Assembly (NCBI RefSeq): GCF_001922985.1
Contig: NZ_MRUH01000164.1
Span: 124,001 to 188,000 of the forward strand
DNA length: 64,000 nt
Source: Teredinibacter waterburyi
Lineage (GTDB): Bacteria > Pseudomonadota > Gammaproteobacteria > Pseudomonadales > Cellvibrionaceae
Reading direction: 5' to 3'
The notes under the pieces are model-generated. The model worked only from the letters and a program-made list of their open reading frames with translations, searched no databases and was not told where the DNA came from. Positions 10,112 to 17,845 of the stretch are shown here, piece after piece. The position numbers were made by a program, and so were the translations under genes. Numbering within the stretch: position 1 is the stretch's first letter; every line of letters begins with the position of its first letter.

Positions 10112-10276
10112 TTGGTTTTATGCTTATATTTCAGAAACTTGGAGATGAGAGAAAGATTCGAACCGCTATTAAGTCGGGTTCTTGACGCTTGTCTATTTCG
10201 CTCGACAAGCAAAGTGTTTTGACATTAATTGGCGTAACTTGAACTTAGCTGGATCCCCGCTAAACGAACTGCAGAC

Positions 10277-10969
10277 TTAATAGAACTTGAGCGTATGATT
10301 TTTTCGACTTACGTAAACAGCGGTAATACCATTCGCCATATTGCGCGCAATCGCTGCGGTCGTCTTTAGTTCACCACCTTGATACGCGCCTAATGCTTCG
10401 TAAAATACTGAGGTGAAATAGTCCGCATCATAACCTTGCGGGGTGAACACAATAATTTGGCACATGGTTGAACGACACTGAATTTCGCTAACACTAACGC
10501 GATCTAAGCCGTCAAACTCGACAAACATATCCGAGAGACTCTGCTCGTAGTCGGGCCCCCAATCTAAGTCGACCTCTTCTTCTTCGAAAAGCCGGTTGGC
10601 ATTGTCAAACACTTCGGTCTCAACAGCTTGAACAGCGGCTCGAATTTCTTCAGGCGTGCGATCTTCAGGCCGCTTCTCTTGTTCCGTTTGTGGCTCTGTA
10701 CGGTCGCTCATAGCAGTGTCGGTATAAGCCGTAGAAATTGCGGTACTGACATTAGCGGCTTGCTCATTAGCCTTTTCGTCCGCTAAGGCCTGCTTTGCTT
10801 GGGATAAGACCTCTTCAAGACCATCGGAAAAACGCTCAGTTGCTTCAATTGCCTCTGCGTCGGCAGACGGTGCCTTATCACTCAGAGATTTGTAACCCAC
10901 GGCGGCAGCAATACAAATTGCAACACCAGTGAGAAGCAACGGGATGAACTTAGGGTTTTTAACGGCCAT
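10277..10969 (-). CDS. Membrane-anchored protein of unknown function
   Basis: A 230-residue protein I cannot assign. From the chosen ATG at 10969 it opens with MAVKNPKF and a hydrophobic segment (about 8-27), so it is probably an inner-membrane protein with a periplasmic body (N-in anchor). Residues 35-130 are Ala/Glu/Gln-rich and probably disordered or coiled. The C-terminal 95 residues look folded and carry a Cys pair four residues apart (ECRSTMCQI region) that could form a disulphide. It stands alone between fleS and the LPMO gene. Neither this ATG nor the in-frame TTG five codons upstream has a convincing ribosome-binding site. Confidence 0.6.
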   Translation of the reverse strand: MAVKNPKFIPLLLTGVAICIAAAVGYKSLSDKAPSADAEAIEATERFSDGLEEVLSQAKQALADEKANEQAANVSTAISTAYTDTAMSDRTEPQTEQEKRPEDRTPEEIRAAVQAVETEVFDNANRLFEEEEVDLDWGPDYEQSLSDMFVEFDGLDRVSVSEIQCRSTMCQIIVFTPQGYDADYFTSVFYEALGAYQGGELKTTAAIARNMANGITAVYVSRKNHTLKFY

Positions 10970-11070
10970 GAACACAACACCCAATATCGAGGAGGTAGAG
11001 AAAGAAATGGAATTATAACTGATTGAACACGTTTTCTAAGATACGGGGAATCCCGTTGTGAAAATGAAGT

Positions 11071-11086
11071 GGGCCATCCGTGGCCC
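11071..11086 (-). terminator. Probable terminator of the LPMO gene
   Basis: A perfect 6-bp GC-rich stem GGGCCA-TCCG-TGGCCC lies 39 nt past the LPMO stop; on the minus strand it is followed by ACTTCATTTT, a modest U-rich stretch. A second short hairpin (ACGGG-GAAT-CCCGT) follows at 11043-11056. Confidence 0.5.
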
Positions 11087-11124
11087 TGATCATCATATGA
11101 TCAAACGAATTGCGTCAACTCAAA

Positions 11125-12393
11125 TTACTGAGCGTCACAAGCCGATTGAGATACACATGTCTGACCGTTTTCGTTACCCCAACCACTAGAAGTGTTGGAA
11201 CATACAGGTACATTCCAGCCATACCAGCTACAAGTGCCGCCAGTGCTACCGGAAGAACTTGAGCTTGAGCTGCTGCTAGACGAGCTTGAGCTGCTTGAAG
11301 AAGAACTAGAGCTGCTGCTAGATGAGCTTGAGCTGCTTGAAGAACTAGAACTGCTGCTAGATGAGCTTGAGCTGCTGCTTGAAGAACTGGAAGAATCACA
11401 GCTGTTGATTATACCGCCAGAACCACTTTGGCTTTCGCAAGTAGTACGACCAATACAGCTTTGACCATTCTCATATCCCCAACCGCTGTCTTGGTTAGCA
11501 CATACAGGACGTGGGTCATCTTGGTACCACTTACACTGCTCGGCACACTGACCGCCGCCACTAGTAGAGCTTGAGCTGCTTGAAGAGCTAGAACTGGAAG
11601 AACTAGAACTGCTTGAAGAGCTTGAGCTGCTAGATGAACTTGAGCTGCTGCTAGACGAGCTAGATGAGCTTGAGCTGCTTGAAGAGCTTGAACCGTTACC
11701 GCCACCGAACTGAACGTCGATACAACCGTGGAAACGCTCGAAAGTAGAAGCCGAACGGCCCCACTCAGCGTAGATCACGTGACGACCTGAACGAGCAGGA
11801 ACGTTACAGGTGGTGTAGAAGTGAGCAGCACCTTCATCTTTAGAGATAGCGGGCGATGCACCTGGGTTTGAATAGCTGTATGGGAGATCACAGAAAGCTG
11901 TGTCCTCAAAGTCGCTCCACTTCAGATCAACACCGATCTGGTAAGTAAAGCCAGGCTTTGTAATCCAGTAACGGAAATCAGAAGTATCTGAAAAGTGAGG
12001 ACCGTTGCTGATATCCCAAGAGAAAGTTAAGTCACCAGAGCTGATGTTGTTTACTGGCCAATCGATAGAGTTATCCCAAGGAGTGCGACCGCCGTCCCAA
12101 GTTTCACTATCAAAACCACAAACATTTGTAGTTGATGGGCCGAGATCTTTGCGGCCACCGTGGTGGTTCAAAACACTCATGTACTGATAGCCACCGTTAA
12201 AATCGTCAGCGAAAGCGTCGGCACATACGGCGTATTGTCCAGTACCGTTAGCCGCTTCGTCTGGCTTAGTTACAGCGCCACAGAAGTAGTTACGAGCTCC
12301 AGGACTATCAACGAAACCGTGACCAAATGATACGGCCGAAACCGCCATCATCATGGCGCCGGCGCCAATCATTTTTATTGTTTTCATACTCAT
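11125..12393 (-). CDS. Secreted AA10 lytic polysaccharide monooxygenase with two CBM10 modules
   Basis: A copper-dependent oxidase that cleaves crystalline polysaccharide, exported by a signal peptide cut directly before the catalytic His. From the ATG at 12393 (AGGA 6-7 nt upstream) the signal is residues 1-24 and the mature protein starts with HGFVDSPGAR. His25 and His133 (NGPHFSDTS) form the copper brace; Phe at mature position 197 (ERFHGCIDV) fits the axial residue. The catalytic domain ends near residue 230. It is followed by a polyserine linker, a CBM10-like Cys/Trp-rich module (CKWYQDDPRPVC), a second polyserine linker and a terminal CBM10 module (CSWYGWNVPVC). The CBM10 pair suggests cellulose as target; that is inference. 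It interrupts the flagellar locus between fleS and fleQ. Confidence 0.93.
   Translation of the reverse strand: MSMKTIKMIGAGAMMMAVSAVSFGHGFVDSPGARNYFCGAVTKPDEAANGTGQYAVCADAFADDFNGGYQYMSVLNHHGGRKDLGPSTTNVCGFDSETWDGGRTPWDNSIDWPVNNISSGDLTFSWDISNGPHFSDTSDFRYWITKPGFTYQIGVDLKWSDFEDTAFCDLPYSYSNPGASPAISKDEGAAHFYTTCNVPARSGRHVIYAEWGRSASTFERFHGCIDVQFGGGNGSSSSSSSSSSSSSSSSSSSSSSSSSSSSSSSSSSSSSSSSSSTSGGGQCAEQCKWYQDDPRPVCANQDSGWGYENGQSCIGRTTCESQSGSGGIINSCDSSSSSSSSSSSSSSSSSSSSSSSSSSSSSSSSSSSSSSSSSSSSSSSSGSTGGTCSWYGWNVPVCSNTSSGWGNENGQTCVSQSACDAQ
11251..11396 (-). repeat. Polyserine-coding low-complexity repeat (linker 2)
   Basis: Degenerate tandem array of Ser codons (AGC, TCA, TCT, AGT in rotating short units) encoding the linker between the two CBM10 modules. 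Codon mixing rather than a single repeated triplet keeps the run from being a pure microsatellite. Confidence 0.85.
11561..11692 (-). repeat. Polyserine-coding low-complexity repeat (linker 1)
   Basis: Second Ser-codon array of the same kind, encoding the linker between the AA10 domain and the first CBM10 module. Its units closely resemble those of the other linker, which makes recombination or slippage between them possible. Confidence 0.85.
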
Positions 12394-13097
12394 TATATTT
12401 CCTACCTTGTACAGGGTAATGGGAGACATCAGAGGCGGTAACCGTTGGCTACTTCAGACAACAACCAATACATACAAAAAAACATCCGATAGGAGTTCAC
12501 GCTTAAAAGCATCAAACGGCTCTTAAGGAAAATTCATAACGATTTGAAGTGCTCTAATGGATCATCAAAGACTCTACTGTTTTTAGCATGGGTAAAGCTC
12601 TGCAAAAAACTGGAATTACTACTGGTAATAGAAATAAGCAGTAGGGTTTTACAACAGGCTTACTCAAAGTATTTATTATTATTTCCTGTAAGTACTCAAA
12701 AGCGGCTTCTACTTCTGACAGCCTCGATTGTGTACAGACACCGTTTCATTGTCAATTCAACGGCAGCACTGGCGTAGGGTCGGTGACAAGAGGAATAGGT
12801 AATCGGGACAAAAATAATGATTTTGACGCCAAACAGCAACGCAATTACTAGGCTCGAGAGCATTTACATTGAACAAATCAATATATGAATTAGGAATATT
12901 TAATGACTCTAGATAGTGCAAAACGCACTTTTAGGAGGTTTTAGGCGACCGCCAACCAGCAATTAGCCTGAAAAAACGCAGATTTGGCTTAATTTAGGCT
13001 GCTCCGGAGCCCCCTCCCGAATGGACGAGGACCCCGATTTTTTACACTTCTACGCTAATAGCAGTCTTATTAAACGGGAACAATAGACCGAAGCTGA
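12394..13097. other. Intergenic region between the LPMO gene and purC
   Basis: About 700 bases without a supported gene, upstream of the LPMO gene and downstream of purC on the same strand. It should hold the LPMO promoter, but I see no convincing -35/-10, sigma-54 or sigma-28 site. A palindrome GCTCCGGAGC near 12998-13007 may belong to a purC terminator but lacks a U-tract. A 77-codon plus-strand ORF at 12544-12777 has no support. Confidence 0.5.
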
Positions 13098-14201
13098 TCA
13101 ATCAATTAAGCCGTATTGATCTGCCAAGATACTCAAGATTTCCGCTTTCGGGTTATCTGAAAGTACTAATTTTTGACCGGTAATTGTTTCTGCTATACCT
13201 GTATAGGTTGCCGAAACTTGCATCAGAACTTCCTCCGGCAGTGCATTATCTTTTGCCAGCGCTAAACGCTCCACCATACGGTCTTTGTTCAACAAAATAT
13301 CGGGGTCAGGGAAATAGTTTAGAAGTTGCTGACGAAACTCCTCTTTCGACTTTTCAATAACTCGACCTTCACGATAATTCGGCCCATCCCATATTCTGGA
13401 AGAATCTGGTGTACCGACTTCGTCCATATAGATAAGCTTTTCTTGTCCGTCACTACCGGTTACGTAACCAAATTCAAATTTAGTATCAACAAACACCTGA
13501 TCGGCTTTGGCGAGTTCGTTAGTAATCGTGTCAAAGCCTTCTTTTAAAAGCTTTTCGTACAAATCAATATCCGCAGGGTTACGGAAATTAAATGCGGCGA
13601 AGTTATCATCGATATTTTTGCGAGTAATATTAACGTCGTCCGCCTCGGGCACGCCGGGAATACCTTTTAAAATACCTTTAGTCGACGGTGTAATTAACAG
13701 TTCCGGCAGCTTTTGATCTTTTTGCAAACCATCCGGTAATTGTATTCCGCAAAATTCACGTTCGCCCTTACTGTAAGAACGCCACATCGAGCCGGTAATA
13801 TACTGACGGCAAATAGCTTCAATCATTACCGGTTTAGCTTTCTGGACAATCCAAACAAATGGGTGTGGAATATCGAGAATATGACTATCAGCCAACCCTT
13901 GTTCACGAAAAAGTTTAAACCAATGGTTAGAAATAGCATTCAGTGCCGCACCCTTCCCAGGCACACCATTCATACCGCGCTCACCGTGCCAAATACAGTC
14001 AAAAGCAGAGATACGATCGCTAATAACCATAATAGCGAGAGGGGCATCAGCGGCAACGGGGTAATTTTTTTCCGCAATCAAACGGCGGCTGTCGGCCTCG
14101 GTTAACCAATACACGGAACGCACCTTACCACTGTGTACGGGCTTATCCGTACGGATAGGAAGGTCGTTATTAACGGCTAAAACTTTTTGGGATAAGCTCA
14201 T
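13098..14201 (-). CDS. purC: SAICAR synthetase PurC (phosphoribosylaminoimidazole-succinocarboxamide synthase)
   Basis: Joins aspartate to CAIR with ATP in purine synthesis (cytosolic). The ATP-binding opening GKVRSVYWL, the substrate loop with [15 protein letters not shown] and the [14 protein letters not shown] segment are family hallmarks. At about 367 residues it is the longer form, larger than the roughly 240-residue E. coli enzyme. The ATG at 14201 is used; an upstream GTG at 14216 would add five residues. It is a housekeeping gene standing between the LPMO gene and fleQ, all on the same strand. Confidence 0.95.
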   Translation of the reverse strand: MSLSQKVLAVNNDLPIRTDKPVHSGKVRSVYWLTEADSRRLIAEKNYPVAADAPLAIMVISDRISAFDCIWHGERGMNGVPGKGAALNAISNHWFKLFREQGLADSHILDIPHPFVWIVQKAKPVMIEAICRQYITGSMWRSYSKGEREFCGIQLPDGLQKDQKLPELLITPSTKGILKGIPGVPEADDVNITRKNIDDNFAAFNFRNPADIDLYEKLLKEGFDTITNELAKADQVFVDTKFEFGYVTGSDGQEKLIYMDEVGTPDSSRIWDGPNYREGRVIEKSKEEFRQQLLNYFPDPDILLNKDRMVERLALAKDNALPEEVLMQVSATYTGIAETITGQKLVLSDNPKAEILSILADQYGLID

Positions 14202-14234
14202 GAGTCGGTTCCACACAAACGTCTAAAATAAATA

Positions 14235-14257
14235 TACCCCCACAGGATGAGGGGATA
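14235..14257 (-). terminator. Intrinsic terminator of fleQ
   Basis: On the minus strand TATCCCC and GGGGGTA (one T-G wobble) close a 9-nt loop, followed by TATTTATTTTAG. It lies about 55 nt past the fleQ stop and just upstream of purC, separating the two transcripts. Confidence 0.7.
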
Positions 14258-14309
14258 AGACTTCAAAGAACCGAGAATGATAGCAGATAGGGCGCGCGCG
14301 ATGAACTAC

Positions 14310-15752
14310 TCAACCGCGCTGTAGGCCATACTTACGCATTTTTTCAACTAAGGTTGTACGACGAATAGCCAACTGCTCTGCCGCTCGCGCAACTACTCCA
14401 CCGTTATTATCGAGCGCCTGCTGAATAAGACTTTGCTCTAGCCCAGCAATGTACTCTTTAAGATCGATGCCATGTTCCGGTAGCAATGCAATATCGCCAG
14501 CGGCAACCATGGTCGGCTTGCGAGACTCGTCCACCAGCACATCAAACTCATCGTCTACTTCTGCCGATGCATTGCGATATTTTCCGGGTAAGTCTTGCAC
14601 GCCAACCACGCCAAATGGATGCATAATGGCCATGCGCTCAACCAAGTTGGCGAGCTCTCGTACATTCCCCGCCCAAGGTTGATCGCAGAGCGACATAATC
14701 GCCGCAGAGTTAAATCGTATGGAGCCGCGGTTTTCACTTTCCATACGTGAGATTAATTCGTTAATTAAAAGCGGGATATCTTCGGCGCGTTCACGTAGTG
14801 CTGGCATCTCAATAGGAAAGACATTCAAACGATAATACAAGTCTTCGCGGAAGCTGCCCGCGGTTATCATTTCTTCTAGATTGCGGTGAGTGGCTGCGAT
14901 AATGCGAACGCTGGTTTCATAGGTTTTGTTACCGCCAACTCGCTCGAAGGTTTTCTCCTGCAGGACCCGCAAAATCTTAACCTGCATATGCAGTGGCATA
15001 TCGCCTATTTCGTCTAAAAATAAAGTACCGCCTTCTGCCATTTCAAAACGTCCAGCTCGAGCACTAATAGCACCGGTGAAAGCACCCTTCTCATGACCAA
15101 ACAACTCACTTTCTAATAACTCGGCTGGTATCGCTCCACAATTTACCGGGACGAAAGGCTTGTCGCGACGCGGAGAATGGTAGTGCAAGTTGCGCGCAAC
15201 CACCTCTTTGCCTGTGCCCGATTCACCTTCAATTAAAACGGTAACGTCCTTATCGGCAACTTGGGACATCATTGCGCGCACGGACTGAATTTCTCGGCTG
15301 GTGCCAACTAAGCTGCGGAATAAATGATTGGGGCGCTGCTTGCCTTCATTAACCGCGCGCTGTTGTGCCTCGTTAAAACGTTGTGCGCGGTGAATAACGT
15401 TATTCAGATGGGTATAGCTCGCGGCGGTTTCGAGTCGCTCAATCACCATATGGCGTAAAAACGGATCCCAATCTTCGGCTACGGGTTCGTACTCACCCAG
15501 TAATACCACGGGCACAGCACTGTAACACTGTCGTATTCGCTGTAAATACGGGAGCAAACTCTTCTTAGAACGGCTCTCTCCCAAAAAAACTAAACTGTAA
15601 TCGCTATCTGGGTTGGGTTCATTGTGGTTCTCGTGCCAATCATTGAAGTCGAGGGTATCGATTTGTTCTCCCAAAAATTCGAGGATAACCTTGAGGTTAT
15701 AGCGAGCCGACTCATCATCATCAACTATCAGAATTTTTTTATCGTAAAGCAT
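14310..15752 (-). CDS. fleQ: Master flagellar regulator FleQ
   Basis: A 480-residue sigma-54-dependent activator at the top of the polar flagellar hierarchy; in Pseudomonas it also binds c-di-GMP and FleN. The N-terminal receiver-like domain keeps an acidic cluster (IVDDDES) but has no Asp at the usual phosphorylation point (FLGESRS around 56-62), as in known FleQ proteins. The AAA+ domain has Walker A GESGTGKE at 176-183 and GAFTGA at 223-228; the C-terminal Fis-type HTH is AAEQLAIRRTTLVEKMRKYG. Gene order fliS-fliT-like-fleQ matches Pseudomonas, but fleSR is displaced about 4.3 kb downstream. Confidence 0.95.
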   Translation of the reverse strand: MLYDKKILIVDDDESARYNLKVILEFLGEQIDTLDFNDWHENHNEPNPDSDYSLVFLGESRSKKSLLPYLQRIRQCYSAVPVVLLGEYEPVAEDWDPFLRHMVIERLETAASYTHLNNVIHRAQRFNEAQQRAVNEGKQRPNHLFRSLVGTSREIQSVRAMMSQVADKDVTVLIEGESGTGKEVVARNLHYHSPRRDKPFVPVNCGAIPAELLESELFGHEKGAFTGAISARAGRFEMAEGGTLFLDEIGDMPLHMQVKILRVLQEKTFERVGGNKTYETSVRIIAATHRNLEEMITAGSFREDLYYRLNVFPIEMPALRERAEDIPLLINELISRMESENRGSIRFNSAAIMSLCDQPWAGNVRELANLVERMAIMHPFGVVGVQDLPGKYRNASAEVDDEFDVLVDESRKPTMVAAGDIALLPEHGIDLKEYIAGLEQSLIQQALDNNGGVVARAAEQLAIRRTTLVEKMRKYGLQRG

Positions 15753-16156
15753 TACATCTACCCGTAAAGGTTGCAGCCTAGGCTCAATCGCCGACTACAC
15801 ACAGATACCAACTTCGTATAAAAGCGCTATAAAGACGCTTTGCCCTTGGCGAGCAGCGTTGATTGATCAGTAGTCGGTTGGAGCTCGAGTCCAACTTGCG
15901 CCTAATTTCTGACCTATAACTAAAACGCTGTAACCGTCAGTAATTAATAGTCAACAAACTGCCAATGGTCAAATATCCGACGCGGAAAACATTAAAATAT
16001 TAACGGTAAATAGGAATAACAGAAGTTCGACGCTTTTCGATTGAATTCGAGCGCAAAAAAACAGGGGCGGGAGTAAAAGACGGTTAGATAACGTACTAAC
16101 GAGAAAAAGATGTGGCAACCCACAGCTTTTCCTCACGGGTGTATAAAGCGGTAAAT
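15753..16156. other. Intergenic region upstream of fleQ
   Basis: About 400 bases with no gene. It should hold the fleQ promoter, but I do not see a consensus sigma-54 or sigma-28 site, which fits sigma-70 control of fleQ in Pseudomonas. A small hairpin at 16111-16124 probably ends the fliS-fliT transcript. Confidence 0.5.
16102..16124 (-). terminator. Probable terminator after the fliT-like gene
   Basis: On the minus strand TGTGG-GTTG-CCACA (stem 16111-16124) is followed by TCTTTTTCTC. The stem is short at 5 bp, but the tetraloop and U-tract are well placed about 30 nt past the stop. Confidence 0.55.
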
Positions 16157-16429
16157 TTAAAACTCGCGTCCAGCTAAAGGGTTGGAGAGACTAATCGCAT
16201 GTTCGGGCAAGGCCGATACAATCTGTGCATAAAGTTTTAGCACACGCTCAAGCTCTTCAATTAATCCATTAGTATCGCGCTCTTCGTCCTCGAAGGCTCG
16301 ATTGAGTCTTTGACCTAGCTGAGCATCCCAGTATCTAACCCTCTCCCAATCACCTTCTTCGAACGCCCTATCTAGCTCACGCCGCGCGCGAACCAGTGCT
16401 ACATGAGTGACCGACACTAATGACGACAT
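16157..16429 (-). CDS. FliT/FleP-like flagellar protein
   Basis: A 90-residue, acidic, all-helical protein encoded directly after fliS and before fleQ, the slot held in Pseudomonas by fleP/fliT-like PA1096. The helical segment ALVRARRELDRAFEEGDWERV and the absence of other domains fit a small FliT-type chaperone, which would bind FliD; this is assigned mainly by position and size. The ATG at 16429 has GGAG 5 nt upstream. Confidence 0.7.
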   Translation of the reverse strand: MSSLVSVTHVALVRARRELDRAFEEGDWERVRYWDAQLGQRLNRAFEDEERDTNGLIEELERVLKLYAQIVSALPEHAISLSNPLAGREF

Positions 16430-16553
16430 AACAACTCCAACAAGGACACAAGGTTAACTCGACGGGCGCCGACTGAGCTACTTGTTAGAGTAATTCAGCT
16501 TGCTCTCCCTTAGTTAGGCTAACGGCCACGGAGAGCAAACCTTTAGAGATCTA

Positions 16554-16946
16554 TTAAGCTGAATGCAAAATTTCTTCGTTGGCAATGCCATCCCAGCCCT
16601 GCTTGATATTATCGATCAGTGACCCGACCTCTTGCAGAGCCATCATTTCGTCGTGGTCATCGCACTGTTCCAAACGATTGCTCATATATAAGTAGAGCGT
16701 ATTAAGGTTCACCGCGATATCGCCGCCAGCCTCTAAGTTCAAGCTAGCGCGCAAACCATTAATAATGCCGATAATTTTACCAACCAAGATAAGTTTGTCT
16801 TGTTCATTACCCGACTCAACACAATGTTTGGCCTGTGAAATTCGTTCCATCGCGCCATTTAGCAAAAGCGCTATAACTTGATGGGGGGATATTTCGTTAC
16901 CCTGCTGCTGCAATACTTTCGCAGCGTTTGTTTGTGCCACAGACAT
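16554..16946 (-). CDS. fliS: Flagellin export chaperone FliS (paralogue 2)
   Basis: A 130-residue FliS, which binds the flagellin C-terminus in the cytoplasm and prevents early polymerisation. Family landmarks: ISPHQVIALLLNGAMERI, the KIIGIINGLRASLN helix, and GGDIAVNLNTLYLYM. The ATG at 16946 has AGGAGG 5 nt upstream, deciding against the in-frame start at 16967. A good sigma-54 site lies about 70 nt upstream, so it can be transcribed apart from the neighbouring fliS. Confidence 0.93.
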   Translation of the reverse strand: MSVAQTNAAKVLQQQGNEISPHQVIALLLNGAMERISQAKHCVESGNEQDKLILVGKIIGIINGLRASLNLEAGGDIAVNLNTLYLYMSNRLEQCDDHDEMMALQEVGSLIDNIKQGWDGIANEEILHSA

Positions 16947-17016
16947 GGCAACCTCCTCGTTTAACACAGATAAAAAATGGCAAAAATTTGCCGGTTTGTT
17001 CTAGCGAGAGGGTTAA

Positions 17017-17033
17017 TGCACGTAAGGTGCCAA
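17017..17033 (-). promoter_or_regulatory. Sigma-54 promoter of fliS (paralogue 2) and fliT-like gene
   Basis: On the minus strand: TGGCAC-CTTAC-GTGCA, perfect -24 element and GG-N10-GC spacing, one mismatch at the -12 element. It sits in the 235-nt gap between the two fliS genes, about 70 nt before the second. Confidence 0.75.
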
Positions 17034-17181
17034 TTTATACATTAAAGCGGAGTGGCGTCGACACTTACAAAATGGGCCGATGTTTGATGAAGTAATTTAT
17101 AGGTTTTGACGTAATTAGGTAGAGAGGTGTATGGCTGGCAGCGCTTCAACGCGAAGCGCGGGAAATAAAGGGCAAACTAAC

Positions 17182-17559
17182 TTAGCCAATTTGCTTCCAT
17201 GTGTCGCGCATATCAGTTAGTAGCTTTAAAGATTCGTCGAGCAAAGATAAATCGGCTTTAATATGTGCACGCGCCAAAACACCCTGAATGTAGACGTACA
17301 AAGCATCCAGATTTTCGGCAATGTCTCCGCCCTTTTCTGAATCCAAACTCATCCGCAAACCACCAATAATGGAGATGGCGGAATTAATCTTTTTACCGCG
17401 AAGCTCAATATTACCGTATTCAATCGCGCCTTTCGCTTGTACGACTCGCTCAATAGCGCCTTGATACAACATATCGATAAGCTTATGTGGAGAGGCAACA
17501 TTAGCGCTCGCGGTATTGTGGACCTTGGCATAGGAATCTACTGCGAATTGTGCGTTCAC
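17182..17559 (-). CDS. fliS: Flagellin export chaperone FliS (paralogue 1)
   Basis: A second 125-residue FliS with the same landmarks: VASPHKLIDMLYQGAIERV, the KINSAISIIGGLRMSLD helix and GGDIAENLDALYVYI. The start is GTG at 17559 with GAGG 4-5 nt upstream. It is more like the canonical enteric and Pseudomonas FliS than its neighbour. A well-matched sigma-28 promoter stands upstream. With two flagellins in the window, the pair may serve different clients or different assembly stages; that is inference. Confidence 0.94.
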   Translation of the reverse strand: MNAQFAVDSYAKVHNTASANVASPHKLIDMLYQGAIERVVQAKGAIEYGNIELRGKKINSAISIIGGLRMSLDSEKGGDIAENLDALYVYIQGVLARAHIKADLSLLDESLKLLTDMRDTWKQIG

Positions 17560-17694
17560 GGGACCTCACTTAATAAGTCTAGGTAATAAGATAACACTAT
17601 TGCTGCACAGCAAAATCTGAACAATCAAACCAACCGAGTCATATCCGCATCGTTAACGGTAGTTGTTCTTAACAGCAATCGCTTCATAGTAACG

Positions 17695-17721
17695 CTATCG
17701 GCGAATAAAATTAAACCTTTA
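17695..17721 (-). promoter_or_regulatory. Sigma-28 (FliA) promoter of fliS (paralogue 1)
   Basis: On the minus strand: TAAAGGTT, an 11-nt spacer, then GCCGATAG. Consensus is TAAAGTTT-N11-GCCGATAA, so there are two mismatches with ideal spacing. It lies about 140 nt upstream of the GTG. Confidence 0.75.
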
Positions 17722-17845
17722 GCGCTAGTAACAAAAAAACTCTTCTGCCTGAGCCTAAATAAAGTCCGGCATAAAACCTGCTAAACCTAGAGCCAACGAC
17801 TACACTTACCTGAAAATCGTCAAAATAACGACGCGAGCAGCTTAT

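Noticed and set aside
11251-11692. Possible CRISPR-like or satellite repeat
   Set aside because: The repetition is in-frame Ser codons inside a gene, with no spacer-repeat structure.
11115-11705. Ala/Gln-rich and Glu/Leu-rich ORFs in other frames of the LPMO gene
   Set aside because: They are frame shadows of the polyserine codon arrays; periodic codons keep all frames open.
12544-12777. 77-codon plus-strand ORF upstream of the LPMO gene
   Set aside because: No start signal or family features; composition is like non-coding DNA.
17034-17090. Possible plus-strand sigma-28 site with GCCGATG near 17078
   Set aside because: The nearest TAAAG element is 25 nt away, far from the 11-nt spacing, and no plus-strand gene follows.
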